64,000 nt of DNA from Lachnoclostridium sp. UBA1175 (GTDB lineage Bacteria > Bacillota > Clostridia > Lachnospirales > Lachnospiraceae): NCBI GenBank assembly GCA_002311665.1, contig DBYX01000022.1:82840-146839 (forward strand), read 5' to 3'. The position numbers and the translations under genes are program-made. Shown here one piece after another: positions 33,713-42,526 of this stretch. Below the pieces are notes generated by a model that saw only the letters and a list, made by a program, of their open reading frames with translations, was not told the DNA's origin and searched no databases. Each line of letters opens with the position of its first letter. Positions within the stretch are counted from its first letter, which is position 1.

Positions 33713-34333
33713 TTACGAACGCGATCCGCCGTACTCCGCCGCAAGCATTTCACGCCCCACGGCCTCGCCCACAAGCCGGATGCAGGAGCTGAACTTCCAG
33801 TTCAGGAAGCGCAGTTTCACGTTCATCCGCTCGAGGATCTCCGGCGCAAAATCCTGCTCGTCCGCCAGGTAGCGGCGGCACACCTCCGCGTAGTTCGGGG
33901 TCTCCTGCTTGCGCTCGCGCCAGATTGACCTAAGCAGACGCTCCTCGTCCTCGGTCTCCAGGTAGATCGGCACGATCGCGTCGGCGTACTTCGTCTTCAT
34001 CAGCCCGAAATACACCTCCGGCGTGGCGATCATGATCGTGTGCGTCCCCGACGCGTCGATCTGCCCGTCATCCGCCGTAAAATAATGCCAGTCCCCGACA
34101 ACCACGTGGTACGTGCGACACTCCAGGATACGGCCCTCGTCCTGCATCCTGCGCATCTCGTCCTCGCTCACAAAATGGTACTCGACGCCTTCCTTCTCGC
34201 CCTCGCGGATCGGCCGCGTCGTGTACGGAACGATCTTCTTAAGCTTCCCGGAAAATCTCCTCAGCAGCGCCTCGCAGACGCTGTCCTTCCCGGTCGCACT
34301 CTTGCCCATCACAAGAAACAATTTATACCCCAT
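33713..34333 (-). CDS. Guanylate kinase-like P-loop protein
   Basis: A 206-residue P-loop kinase. The nucleotide loop is LVMGKSATGKDSV (residues 6-18) and the GMP-binding part TTRPIREGEKEGVEYHFV follows the guanylate kinase pattern. The loop differs from the usual GPSGAGKGT of housekeeping Gmk, so this may be a paralogue with another role, or the organism's only Gmk; this cannot be settled here. The ATG lies eight bases after TTGGAGG. The open frame continues far upstream only because it runs antisense to trmB. It is first in the cluster holB-ricT-rsmI. Confidence 0.75.
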   Translation of the reverse strand: MGYKLFLVMGKSATGKDSVCEALLRRFSGKLKKIVPYTTRPIREGEKEGVEYHFVSEDEMRRMQDEGRILECRTYHVVVGDWHYFTADDGQIDASGTHTIMIATPEVYFGLMKTKYADAIVPIYLETEDEERLLRSIWRERKQETPNYAEVCRRYLADEQDFAPEILERMNVKLRFLNWKFSSCIRLVGEAVGREMLAAEYGGSRS

Positions 34334-34407
34334 GCCCGTAACCTCCAAGCAACATATCTCCGAAAATGCGGCTCGCGCCATGACCGCATACCCGTAAAAT
34401 AGTAGCA

Positions 34408-34424
34408 CATTTTCCGGGAAAATG
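34408..34424. promoter_or_regulatory. 17-bp perfect palindrome between divergent genes
   Basis: CATTTTCCGGGAAAATG has eight-base arms about a central G. It lies between the guanylate-kinase-like gene (minus) and trmB (plus), next to a possible minus-strand -10 box TACTAT at 34399-34404. It could be an operator, but it also contains the over-represented ATTTTCCG word, and a further CGTAAAAT lies nine bases away. Confidence 0.4.
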
Positions 34425-34525
34425 CTATCCTTTTTCTCAATGTTGTGGTAACATCGACGGAGATGCCGATCCGCCGGCGCGCTGCCGCAGCACGGATCGC
34501 AACCGTTCACCAGGAGGAATTCACC

Positions 34526-35161
34526 ATGCGTCTTCGCAACATTCCGGGCGCCCGCGAGGAAATGCTCGTCAACCCGTTCATCGTTCAGGATCCGGCCCGC
34601 CTTCGCGGCTGTTGGCGCGGAGAGTTCGGCAACGACCGTCCCGTGCGCATCGAGATCGGTATGGGTAAGGGTCAGTTTCTTCTCACCCTCGCGCAGAGAA
34701 ACCCCGACGTCAACTTCGTCGGTATTGAAAAATACTCGAGTGTCCTGTTGCGTGCTCTCACCAAGCAGGAGGAGCTCCAGCTGCCCAACCTGCGCCTGAT
34801 CCGCTACGACGCGGAGACGATCGACGAGGTGTTCGGCGAGGGCGAGGTGGACCGCATCTACCTCAATTTTTCCGACCCCTGGCCCAAGGACCGCCACGCC
34901 AAGCGCCGTCTCACATCCGACCGTTTTCTCGAGCGCTACGCGAAGATCCTCGCGCCGGACGGCCGCGTGGAGTTCAAGACCGACAACATCGACCTGTTCG
35001 AATACTCACTCTCGGAGGCGGAGGCCTGCGGGTGGACGCTCGCGTATGTGACGCGCGATCTGCACGGCACTCCGGAGGCCGCGGACAACGTCACGACCGA
35101 GTACGAGGACCGGTTTTCCGCCAAGGGAAATCCGATCTGCAAGATGGTGATCACGCGGTGA
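34526..35161 (+). CDS. trmB: tRNA (guanine-46 N7) methyltransferase TrmB
   Basis: A 211-residue SAM methyltransferase that adds the N7-methyl group to G46 in the tRNA variable loop. IEIGMGKGQFLLTLA is the SAM site, NFVGIEKY the second strand, and YLNFSDPWPKDRHAKRRL the catalytic loop with the conserved DPWPK and RH. The ATG at 34526 follows AGGAGG by eight bases. It is a single plus-strand gene placed between a minus-strand cluster and tRNA-Lys. Confidence 0.96.
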   Translation: MRLRNIPGAREEMLVNPFIVQDPARLRGCWRGEFGNDRPVRIEIGMGKGQFLLTLAQRNPDVNFVGIEKYSSVLLRALTKQEELQLPNLRLIRYDAETIDEVFGEGEVDRIYLNFSDPWPKDRHAKRRLTSDRFLERYAKILAPDGRVEFKTDNIDLFEYSLSEAEACGWTLAYVTRDLHGTPEAADNVTTEYEDRFSAKGNPICKMVITR

Positions 35162-35240
35162 TAATAAAGGGGCAAACCCTCTGCTTATACCGCCGCATTT
35201 TCCGCAACATAAAAAACCTGATTATTTACGAAAAAAGTTG

Positions 35241-35269
35241 TTGACAAAGGGAATGCATTCGTGTATATT
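35241..35269 (+). promoter_or_regulatory. Promoter of tRNA-Lys
   Basis: Perfect TTGACA, 17 bases, TATATT, with the predicted start about 25 bases before the tRNA. The downstream cation-efflux gene could be read from the same promoter, as no terminator is seen between them. Confidence 0.85.
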
Positions 35270-35299
35270 GAGTCTTGCGTTCGAAAAAAACATAGTTTT

Positions 35300-35372
35300 G
35301 CGCCTCTAGCTCAGTTGGTAGAGCACCTGACTCTTAATCAGGGTGTCCAGGGTTCGAGCCCCTGGAGGCGCA
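35300..35372 (+). tRNA. tRNA-Lys (CTT anticodon)
   Basis: A complete 73-nt cloverleaf: acceptor GCGCCTC pairing with GAGGCGC, D-arm with AGTTGGTAGAGC, anticodon stem CCTGA/TCAGG with loop CTCTTAA giving anticodon CTT, and T-arm with GGTTCGAGCC. The discriminator is A and CCA is not encoded. Confidence 0.97.
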
Positions 35373-35490
35373 TCCAAAGGTCTCCATTTGACAGCTTTGA
35401 CTGTTGGGCGGGGGCTTTTCTTTTATCATTGCGCGCGCAGCGCGGTTAGTTACCCGGAATTTCCGTTCCTGCAGGAAAGGAGTCGGCCCA

Positions 35491-36660
35491 ATGATCACTC
35501 TGTTATCGAAATTCTTCGTCCGCGACGGCCTGTCCGCCGAGCAGACACGCAGCGCCTACGGCAAGCTGTGCGGCATCGTCGGCATCGCGCTCAACCTGCT
35601 TCTGTTCGCCGGCAAATTCTTCGCCGGCCTGCTGAGCGGCTCCATCGCCATCACGGCGGACGCGTTCAACAACCTCTCCGACGCCGGCTCGTCCGTCGTC
35701 TCACTCGTGAGTTTCCGCATTTCCGAGCAGAAGCCCGACGCGCGCCACCCGTACGGCCACGGCCGCATCGAGTACCTCGCCGGTCTGATCATCTCTGCGG
35801 TCATCATCGTTATGGCATACGAGCTGATCAAGGACTCCGTCGACAAGATCATCCACCCCGCGGACACGGAATGGTCCGTCACGGTGCTCGTGATCCTCAT
35901 CGCTTCCATCCTCGTCAAATGCTATATGGCCTTCTACAATTCCCGCCTCGGCAAGCGCTACAACGCCGCTGCCCTGCGCGCCACGGCCATCGACAGTCTG
36001 AGTGACTGCGCCGCGACGACGGTCGTTCTCCTGTGCACGATCCTCGCGCACGTAAAGGGCTGGCGCATCGACGGCTACGCCGGTGTGCTCGTCGGCGGAT
36101 TCATCCTTTTCGCCGGCATCCGCGCCGCACGCGAGGTTATCAACCCGCTGCTCGGCGAGCCGCCGGAACAGGAGTTTGTCGACAACATCGAGCACCTGGT
36201 GCTCGATTTCGACCCCGTGATCCTCGGCGTTCACGACCTTATGGTCCACGATTACGGCCCCGGCCGCCGCGTGATCTCGCTCCACGCCGAAGTGCCCGCG
36301 GAGGGCAACATCCTGGAGATCCACGACATCATCGACAACCTCGAGCACAGGCTCTGCGAGGAGCTCGGCTGCGTCGCGACGATCCATATGGACCCGGTCG
36401 TGACGAGCGACCCCCGCGTCGACGAGCTGCGCTATCAGATCATCGACATCCTCGCGTCCATCCACGAGACCATCTCAATGCACGATTTCCGCGTGGTCTT
36501 CGGCCCGACGCACACGAACCTCATCTTCGACATCGTGCTGCCGTTTGATTTTCCGCTGCCGGAGGACAACCTCCTCGCGGACATCGAGCGCCGCGTGCAC
36601 GAACGCATCGGACGCAACTACTTCACGGTGATCCAGGTCGACCGGACCGCCGTCAAATAG
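35491..36660 (+). CDS. Cation diffusion facilitator (Zn/Mn-type efflux)
   Basis: A 389-residue CDF transporter with six membrane helices and a cytoplasmic tail. Metal-site features include TADAFNNLSDAGSS in the second helix and ATAIDSLSDCA in the fifth (Asp residues of the transport site), with RHPYGHGR between helices two and three. The tail from about 215 folds as the usual ferredoxin-like dimer domain. Unlike most CDFs of about 300 residues, it carries an extra 90 or so residues including a second such repeat-like region (about 300-389). The ATG is eight bases behind AAAGGAG. Cation specificity is not decided. Confidence 0.92.
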   Translation: MITLLSKFFVRDGLSAEQTRSAYGKLCGIVGIALNLLLFAGKFFAGLLSGSIAITADAFNNLSDAGSSVVSLVSFRISEQKPDARHPYGHGRIEYLAGLIISAVIIVMAYELIKDSVDKIIHPADTEWSVTVLVILIASILVKCYMAFYNSRLGKRYNAAALRATAIDSLSDCAATTVVLLCTILAHVKGWRIDGYAGVLVGGFILFAGIRAAREVINPLLGEPPEQEFVDNIEHLVLDFDPVILGVHDLMVHDYGPGRRVISLHAEVPAEGNILEIHDIIDNLEHRLCEELGCVATIHMDPVVTSDPRVDELRYQIIDILASIHETISMHDFRVVFGPTHTNLIFDIVLPFDFPLPEDNLLADIERRVHERIGRNYFTVIQVDRTAVK

Positions 36661-36678
36661 CGAACAGGACAACAACAA

Positions 36679-36716
36679 AGAGCAGGACGGGGTTGGCCCA
36701 TCCTGCTCTGTTTTTT
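36679..36716 (+). terminator. Terminator after the cation-efflux gene
   Basis: AGAGCAGGA paired with TCCTGCTCT around a 13-base loop, followed by GTTTTTT. Confidence 0.92.
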
Positions 36717-36962
36717 CCTGCATTTTCGCACTCAAAACCGGCGGGTTGAAACCGAACTTCCCCCGCCGGTAAGTTTTTACGGACGATTGCGCACACGGAC
36801 GTAAGCAGTTGGGGTTTTCTCATTGAACAGTACTCATAACGGATAACGGTTGGTTGGAATAACGGATGTACTGACTCCCTGAACAAAGACCAAAGGCTCA
36901 CTGACGTGAAAAATTTTCAAAAAATCCGGGGCAATCGTCCGACGGAAAAGCAAAGCATTCCG
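36717..36962. other. Gene-free stretch bounded by an 11-bp inverted repeat
   Basis: No gene is visible. CGGACGATTGC at 36780-36790 is repeated in inverse as GCAATCGTCCG at 36931-36941. Between them are two copies of ATAACGGAT. It could be the remnant of a small mobile element; nothing else is recognisable. Confidence 0.4.
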
Positions 36963-37472
36963 TCACTCGGAATACTCAAACGTCGCCGTGCTGTTGACAA
37001 GATCAAGAGCGGTCTGCGCCTTCGCGAGACGGTCCGAAACCTCGTCGTACGCAGCCTGTGCGGCCTCGATATCGTAGTTCGCGTAGCGGTAGTCGATGAT
37101 GTTGGACGCGGAGCGGAAACCCGCCTCCACGCGCTCCTTCGGCAGGCGGCTCTTCATCTGTGCCAGCTTGTTTCTGCTGCGCGTCAACTGCGGGATGTAC
37201 ACGAGCATCGCGTCGATCGTCATCCCGAAGCCCGGAACCTCCGTCGTCGAGTTGAACACGTTGATCGCGTGCTTCAGCTTGCGGATTTTCTCCGCGAGCA
37301 CCCGCTCCTCCGCGCGCGTCTTCGCAAAATCATACTCCGGGCGCACGTCCTCCACGTTCTCGCTGACCGCAGCGACAAACACCTCACTCGCGTGCTCGCG
37401 CGCAAGAAGCGCCTCGTAATCGTCGTTCATTTTACGCAGCACCTTCGCTGCCTCCGCTGATGTAAGTTTCAT
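36963..37472 (-). CDS. Conserved helical protein of unknown function
   Basis: A 169-residue soluble, charged protein, largely helical and likely coiled coil through 1-70 and 100-165. It has no signal peptide or membrane segment. Recognisable segments are EKIRKLKHAINVFN and FGMTIDAMLVYIPQLTRSRNKL; I recall similar proteins in clostridia without a known role, some grouped loosely with the DIP1984/septicolysin-like family, but I cannot confirm this. AGGAGG lies six bases before the ATG. It stands alone between a gene-free stretch and a hairpin. Confidence 0.8.
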   Translation of the reverse strand: MKLTSAEAAKVLRKMNDDYEALLAREHASEVFVAAVSENVEDVRPEYDFAKTRAEERVLAEKIRKLKHAINVFNSTTEVPGFGMTIDAMLVYIPQLTRSRNKLAQMKSRLPKERVEAGFRSASNIIDYRYANYDIEAAQAAYDEVSDRLAKAQTALDLVNSTATFEYSE

Positions 37473-37871
37473 ATGTATACCTCCTCACATAATTCTCTCT
37501 AAACATTTCAGGCTCCCGGCAGTGTCCCCCGGGAGCCTTTAATTTTCGCATATTACACTGCGGCTGTCAAGTTATTTCGCGGAAAATTTCTGCCTGATCT
37601 CCTCGTATTTGTCGGATGTCATAAGCGCCGTCTCCTCCGTGTCGCGGAGTCTGACGATCCTCGTCGCACCGTCCGTCCGCTCGATCATAATAATGTCATT
37701 CGTGTTTGCGTTTCAGCCCGAAAAAACCTTCCGAACCGTCGTTTTGACTGCGGAAAATACCGCTATAAACAACTGGCGGGAACCCCTCGATTGTGATACA
37801 CTGTAGCTGTTAACGTACTGACGTATTCGTCGTCAGTCGATTCCATTCTGGGGCACGGGAGGGTATTACCA
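37473..37871. other. Intergenic region with hairpin and possible tiny gene
   Basis: A GC-rich hairpin GGCTCCCGG/CCGGGAGCC spans 37511-37537, followed on the plus strand by TTTAATTTT, so it reads better as a plus-strand terminator although no plus-strand gene precedes it closely. A palindrome GCGGAAAATACCGC is at 37750-37763. Between them is a small open frame (separate entry). The ribosome binding site GGGAGGG of the short-chain dehydrogenase closes the region. Confidence 0.5.
37572..37688 (-). CDS. Possible 38-residue protein or gene fragment
   Basis: An open frame of 38 codons reading MIERTDGATRIVRLRD and ending EEIRQKFSAK. Third codon positions are strongly G/C, like real genes here, and the frame stays open for six codons before the ATG. 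No ribosome binding site precedes the ATG, so it may be a decayed end of a longer gene rather than a working one. Function unknown. Confidence 0.3.
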   Translation of the reverse strand: MIERTDGATRIVRLRDTEETALMTSDKYEEIRQKFSAK

Positions 37872-38711
37872 ATGATCGCAATCGTTACGGGCGCGAGCTC
37901 GGGGATCGGATATGAAGTGAGCGCGCAGCTGCTCGCTCGCGGGTACAAGGTGTACGGCATCAGCCGTCGCGAGGTCGCTCCGGAGGGCGTCACGGCCCTG
38001 TGCGCAGACGTCTCCGATGAAGCTGCGGTGCGCGCTGCCGTTTCGGAGGTCGCCCGCCGCGAGGGCAGGATCGACCTTCTGTGCGCCAACGCCGGCATGG
38101 GCATCTCCGGGCCGGTGGAATTCGCGAGTCCCGAGGCCACTCACAAGATCATGAACGTCAATTTCTTCGGCCAGGTGTACGCCGCGCAGGCGGTTCTCCC
38201 GTACATGCGCGAGCAAAAAAGCGGAACGATCGTCTTCACGAGCTCCGTCGCCGCACCGATCGCCATCCCCTACCAGTCCTTCTACTCCGCCAGCAAATCA
38301 GCGATCAACTCGGTCGCGCTCGCCCTGCGCAACGAGGTGCGCGACTACGGCATCCGTGTGAGTGTAGTGATGCCCGGCGACTCGAGCACCGGATTTACCG
38401 ACGCGAGAGAGAAGCTGCATCCAACGGGCGATGCGGCCGCTTCCGGCACAAAAACCGCCTCCGAAACCGCTGCCGCCGACACTTCCCGCGCGGACGCCTA
38501 CCCGCGCTGCGACGCCGCCGTCGCCTCGATGGAGCGCGACGAACGAGGCGGGATCCCGCCGGCCAAGGTCGCTTCGGTCATCGTGCGCGCCGCATGCAAG
38601 AAAAACCCGGCGCCTTTGTATGTCGCCGGGTTCAAATACCGTTTGTTGCTTGGATTGTACAACCTTCTTCCCGCCCGCGCCGCCGTATGGCTCGTCGGAA
38701 AATTCTATTGA
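37872..38711 (+). CDS. Short-chain dehydrogenase/reductase
   Basis: A 279-residue classical SDR. The NAD(P)-binding TGASSGIG is at 6-13, CANAG at 71-75, catalytic Ser near 124-125, and Tyr138-Lys142 in YSASK. Arg32-Arg33 after the second strand favours NADPH. An Ala/Thr-rich insertion of about 40 residues (190-230) replaces the usual substrate loop and is poorly conserved-looking. The ATG is eight bases behind GGGAGGG. The substrate is unknown; such single SDRs often act on lipids or sugars. Confidence 0.88.
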   Translation: MIAIVTGASSGIGYEVSAQLLARGYKVYGISRREVAPEGVTALCADVSDEAAVRAAVSEVARREGRIDLLCANAGMGISGPVEFASPEATHKIMNVNFFGQVYAAQAVLPYMREQKSGTIVFTSSVAAPIAIPYQSFYSASKSAINSVALALRNEVRDYGIRVSVVMPGDSSTGFTDAREKLHPTGDAAASGTKTASETAAADTSRADAYPRCDAAVASMERDERGGIPPAKVASVIVRAACKKNPAPLYVAGFKYRLLLGLYNLLPARAAVWLVGKFY

Positions 38712-38720
38712 TCCGCCCCG

Positions 38721-39581
38721 TCAGACAAGCGAGAGCACGTGAATCGCGAAGCCTCCGTACACGAACATTCCGATGACAAACACGATGAGGATCCTCTTGC
38801 CGAGCGTGCTGTCCAACCTCTGTTTAAGCAGTCCGCGCCCGAACACGAGCACGAGGATCGTCACCAGAAGCGGCACTGCCATTAAGATGATCTCGTAGAT
38901 GCTGAGCCGCACGGCGATCGCATCGATGTACAGATCGTAGTTGACGCGGTAGCTCCGCCCGACGCTCATCTGCAACTCCGCAACATCCTTGCGCAGCGTG
39001 TCGGAAACCTTGTAGTCCGCCTTCCGGACAAAGCCTTCCACCGTCACGCCGTCATCATTTTTCGCAACACCGTCTTCAAAATTGTCGGCATACCAGGACT
39101 TGTCGGCGCGCAGAAGCGCAAGTTGTGCCCCGTCCATCGACCACACCGCAAAATAATGCTCCTTGCCGGTCGGAATGAAGTTGACCGAATGCTCGTATGT
39201 CATGACCTCCTCGGTCGCATAGTACGCCCGGAACTTCGTCCACGTGCCCTTCTCAAGCACGATCTCCCGCTCGATCTTCTGCGTCTTCATACTGCGGCGC
39301 AGCCAGAGCGTCCGAATGCCCATCACGCCGGAAAATCCGAGTGCCGCGATGAAAAAGAGGGCTGCGATGACCACTCCCACCGACGACGATCTCTTCTTTT
39401 CCTTCGGCTCTTCCTGTTTCACGGGCGGCTCCGTGATCACGATCGGTTCCTCGTCAAACTGCGGGTCATCGTATCCGCTCGTCGACGGATCGCCGTTCTC
39501 CGCGGTTCCGCTCCCCGCCTCGGGCGCATTCAACTCACCGTTTTCCCCCGGCTCCCGGTCTGTCAGATTCCAGTCATCCAT
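38721..39581 (-). CDS. Membrane protein of unknown function
   Basis: A 286-residue protein with an acidic, Gly/Ser-rich cytoplasmic N-terminus (1-62), a KEKKR stop, one membrane helix (about 67-88), an outer domain of about 130 residues, and two C-terminal helices (about 227-247 and 262-282). The outer part has no recognised fold but contains KFRAYYATEEVMTYEH and a SWYADNFEDG segment. GGAGG lies nine bases before the ATG. It converges with the SDR gene, ten bases apart. I do not recognise a family. Confidence 0.75.
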   Translation of the reverse strand: MDDWNLTDREPGENGELNAPEAGSGTAENGDPSTSGYDDPQFDEEPIVITEPPVKQEEPKEKKRSSSVGVVIAALFFIAALGFSGVMGIRTLWLRRSMKTQKIEREIVLEKGTWTKFRAYYATEEVMTYEHSVNFIPTGKEHYFAVWSMDGAQLALLRADKSWYADNFEDGVAKNDDGVTVEGFVRKADYKVSDTLRKDVAELQMSVGRSYRVNYDLYIDAIAVRLSIYEIILMAVPLLVTILVLVFGRGLLKQRLDSTLGKRILIVFVIGMFVYGGFAIHVLSLV

Positions 39582-39640
39582 ATAAACATTCCTCCGAATA
39601 TACGCACATTTTACGCGCGCTGCGCAGGCGCACGCAACAT

Positions 39641-39667
39641 TAAAGAGAGCGCCGTTACGACGCTCCC
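39641..39667 (-). terminator. Terminator of the sbcDC operon
   Basis: On the minus strand GGGAGCG and CGCTCTC form the outer stem around a smaller CG/CG stem, followed by TTTAATG. It lies about 100 bases after the sbcC stop. Confidence 0.65.
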
Positions 39668-39763
39668 TCAGTGTACCGTTTTGCGTTCATTATGTCAAGT
39701 GCGGACGCGCATGTGCGCGGGATGCGGGCGGCGCGGCGCTGCCTTTTGTGTCCGTTTCCGTGC

Positions 39764-42526
39764 TTACTCCGCCGTAACCACGGCCTTACTGCCGCCGTGC
39801 TGCTTCGTGACCACGATCCGGTTGGTGATGCGCTCCTTGAGTTCGGCGACGTGGGAAATAATGCCGACCATCCGGTTGCCCGCCGTCATCCCCATCAGCG
39901 CCTGCATCGCGAGCCGCAGCAGCTCGTCGTCGAGCGTTCCGAAGCCCTCGTCGACAAACATCGCATCGAGGTGGATGCCGCCCGCCGCGGACTGGATCTC
40001 GTCCGAGAGGCCGAGCGCCAGTGACAGCGACGCTAGGAAACTCTCGCCGCCGGACAGCGTTTTGACGCTGCGCGTGCCGCCGTTGTAGTGGTCGAGCACG
40101 TCGAGATCGAGCCCGCTCTTGCTGCTGAGATTTTCCGCTGTGCTGCAACGCTTGAGCTCGTACTGGCCGCCGGACATCGTCATCAGGCGGACGTTGGCCT
40201 TCGCGAGAACGCGGTCGAAATAGGCCATCTGGACATAGGTCTCCAGCGAGATCTTCTCCTTGCCCGGCAGATTGCCGTTCGCGGTGTCGGAGAGCGCCTT
40301 CAGAACGCGCAATTCCGCCTCTTTCGCGGCCGAACCGGTGTACAGCCCGGCGATCGTGTCCCGTGCCTTTTTGTTGGTGTGAATGCGCCCTGCGAGGAGC
40401 TCCTTTTTCTCTTTCAGCCGGTCCCAAGAGGCCTTCAGCTCCTCCTGAAGCGCCGCCTCCTGCGCGAGATCCACGGCAACACGGTTCTCCAGAAGCTTCT
40501 CGCCGGACTCGATGTTTCCGCGGTATCTCTCGATGTCCTTCTCGCACCGCTGAAGCGCTTCGGATGTCGTCTCGATCGCCGTCTCGATCTCGCTCTTACG
40601 CGCGACAAGCCCTCGGATCTCCGTCTCCACGGCCGCCCGATCCGACTTCGGAAGCTTCGCCGCAATCTCCTCCGCTGCCTCGCGAGCCGCGCGGAGTTCG
40701 GTCTCCGCGGAGGCTGCCTTCGCTACGGCGTCATTCGCCTTCTGCTCCGCTTCGTTCTTCAGCTCCTCAATCTGCGGGATCTGCTCCGTGAGCTTCTGTT
40801 TCCGCTGTTTCGCGGCGCTCAGCTGATCCGCTTTCTCGCGCAAAATCCCTGTCTCCGTCTCGATCTCAGCCTCGCGAAGAGGCATTCTCGCGCGCAACTC
40901 CGTCATCGTCTCCGCGCCGAGCAGCGCCTTCGCCTCCTCGAGCGTGCTCTCCTCCTGCCTGTCGCGCGAAGTCCTCGCCTCGGCAAGCCGGTTGCCCGCA
41001 CTCTGCTGCGCCTCAAGCGCATTTCCGCTCTCTTTCTCAAGATTCTTAAGCTCCGCGTCCGTCGGCGCCTCCGTCGGCTTGCAAGCGGGGGACGGATGCG
41101 TCAGGGACCCGCACACGGGACACGGGACGCCCTCCCTGAGCTGATCCGCGAGGATCCCGGCCTGCGCATCGAGATAGCGCTGGAACGCCTCCGCGTAGCT
41201 TTTTTGTTTCTCCATCGCCTTTGTTTTCGCCGCCTCGTAAGCGCTCTCGGCGACGGACAGCGCCTTCTCCGCGCTCTCCGCCTTAGACGCCATCGCCCTT
41301 AGATTCGCGATGCGTGAGGCCTCCTCCGCCTTCTTCGCGAGGGCATTGTCCGCCGCGACCAGATCCGCGTCAACGTCCGCAAGCGTCTCCAGTTCCTTTC
41401 GAAGCGCAACAAGATTGTCCGCATACGAACCTGCCTTCGAGGCCGCCAGCACCTTCTCATCAAGCCGCATCGCAAGCGCTTTTTCGCACATCCGAACCTT
41501 GCCCTGCGCTTTCTCAAGCTCGTCGAAACGGGCAAGTTCCAGGCGCAGTTTCTCCGCATCCGTACCGCACGCTTCCGCCTCGGGCTTACGCGCCAGCGCT
41601 TTCCGGTACGCGCCATCACACTCCGAGCGCCTCGTCGTCGCCTCCGCCAGGCCTTCTTTCGCAGTGACCAGCTCCGCCTCGGTCCGCCGGAAGGTTTGCT
41701 CCTTCTCAACGCGTACGGAGCTCTCCGAGATCCGTTTCTGCGTCTCCTGCATCCCCGCGTCCAGCGCCGCCGACGCGTCCGTATCCTGCGTCACCAGCGC
41801 CTCGACCATCTCAAGCACGCGCGCCGTCCCCACAAGGCCTTTGCGCGCCTCCGAAAGCTCCGCCGCAAGCGCGTCATCCGGGGCGCAGCTGATATGCTCG
41901 ATCTCCTGCCTCACCGCGCGCCCGAACTCCTCAAACTCGCGCGATGCGTTGTTGCATTGCGTCTTCAGGCGCTCCTGCAGCGCCTTGTACCGCTCCGTCG
42001 AGAAGAGTTTGCGGAATATCTCCTGCCGGTCGTCGGTCGACGCCTGCAACACCTTCCGAAAATCCCCCTGCGCGATCATCGCGATCTGCTTAAACTGCCC
42101 GACACTCACGCCCAAAAGCTCCGTGACCGCCGTGATAACCTCGGTATTGCCCACGCGCACACTTCCGTCCGGCAAATGCAGCTCCGCGTTGGCCTTCGTC
42201 TTCGTAAGCCCCGTCCCGCGCGCCTTCGGACGCTCGTACTCAGGGTTCCGTTTCACGGTGTACTCCTTGCCCGCGTAGTCGAAGACAAGCTCCACCTCTG
42301 TCGGAAGCTCCGCCGGCGCATACCTTGAGCGCAGTTGTCCCGCGCCGCGGTCACCGCCGCTCGCCGCCCCGAACAGCGCGAATGTGATCGCATCGAATAT
42401 GATCGTCTTGCCGGCGCCCGTGTCGCCCGTGATCAGGAACAATCCGCCGCCGAGCTTCGTAAAATCGATCACCGTCCGCTCAACATAAGGCCCGAAGGCC
42501 GTCATCGTCAATCGTTTCGGTCTCAT
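39764..42526 (-). CDS. sbcC: Exonuclease SbcC (ATPase subunit)
   Basis: A 920-residue SMC-like ATPase that with SbcD cuts DNA hairpins and cleans blocked ends. The head has Walker A GDTGAGKT at about 34-41 near the N-terminus and, at the other end, the LSGGESFLAS signature (about 820) and Walker B MFVDEGFGTLDD (about 850). Two long coiled-coil arms meet at the zinc hook CPVCGS (about 467-472), where two SbcC molecules join. The start overlaps the sbcD stop as ATGA. The length is at the short end of the family. It is a natural guard against the palindromic DNA found elsewhere in this window. Confidence 0.96.
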   Translation of the reverse strand: MRPKRLTMTAFGPYVERTVIDFTKLGGGLFLITGDTGAGKTIIFDAITFALFGAASGGDRGAGQLRSRYAPAELPTEVELVFDYAGKEYTVKRNPEYERPKARGTGLTKTKANAELHLPDGSVRVGNTEVITAVTELLGVSVGQFKQIAMIAQGDFRKVLQASTDDRQEIFRKLFSTERYKALQERLKTQCNNASREFEEFGRAVRQEIEHISCAPDDALAAELSEARKGLVGTARVLEMVEALVTQDTDASAALDAGMQETQKRISESSVRVEKEQTFRRTEAELVTAKEGLAEATTRRSECDGAYRKALARKPEAEACGTDAEKLRLELARFDELEKAQGKVRMCEKALAMRLDEKVLAASKAGSYADNLVALRKELETLADVDADLVAADNALAKKAEEASRIANLRAMASKAESAEKALSVAESAYEAAKTKAMEKQKSYAEAFQRYLDAQAGILADQLREGVPCPVCGSLTHPSPACKPTEAPTDAELKNLEKESGNALEAQQSAGNRLAEARTSRDRQEESTLEEAKALLGAETMTELRARMPLREAEIETETGILREKADQLSAAKQRKQKLTEQIPQIEELKNEAEQKANDAVAKAASAETELRAAREAAEEIAAKLPKSDRAAVETEIRGLVARKSEIETAIETTSEALQRCEKDIERYRGNIESGEKLLENRVAVDLAQEAALQEELKASWDRLKEKKELLAGRIHTNKKARDTIAGLYTGSAAKEAELRVLKALSDTANGNLPGKEKISLETYVQMAYFDRVLAKANVRLMTMSGGQYELKRCSTAENLSSKSGLDLDVLDHYNGGTRSVKTLSGGESFLASLSLALGLSDEIQSAAGGIHLDAMFVDEGFGTLDDELLRLAMQALMGMTAGNRMVGIISHVAELKERITNRIVVTKQHGGSKAVVTAE

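Noticed and set aside
34334..34897. N-terminal extension of the guanylate-kinase-like gene by about 190 codons
   Set aside because: The extension overlaps trmB on the other strand, and a good ribosome binding site lies just before the shorter start.
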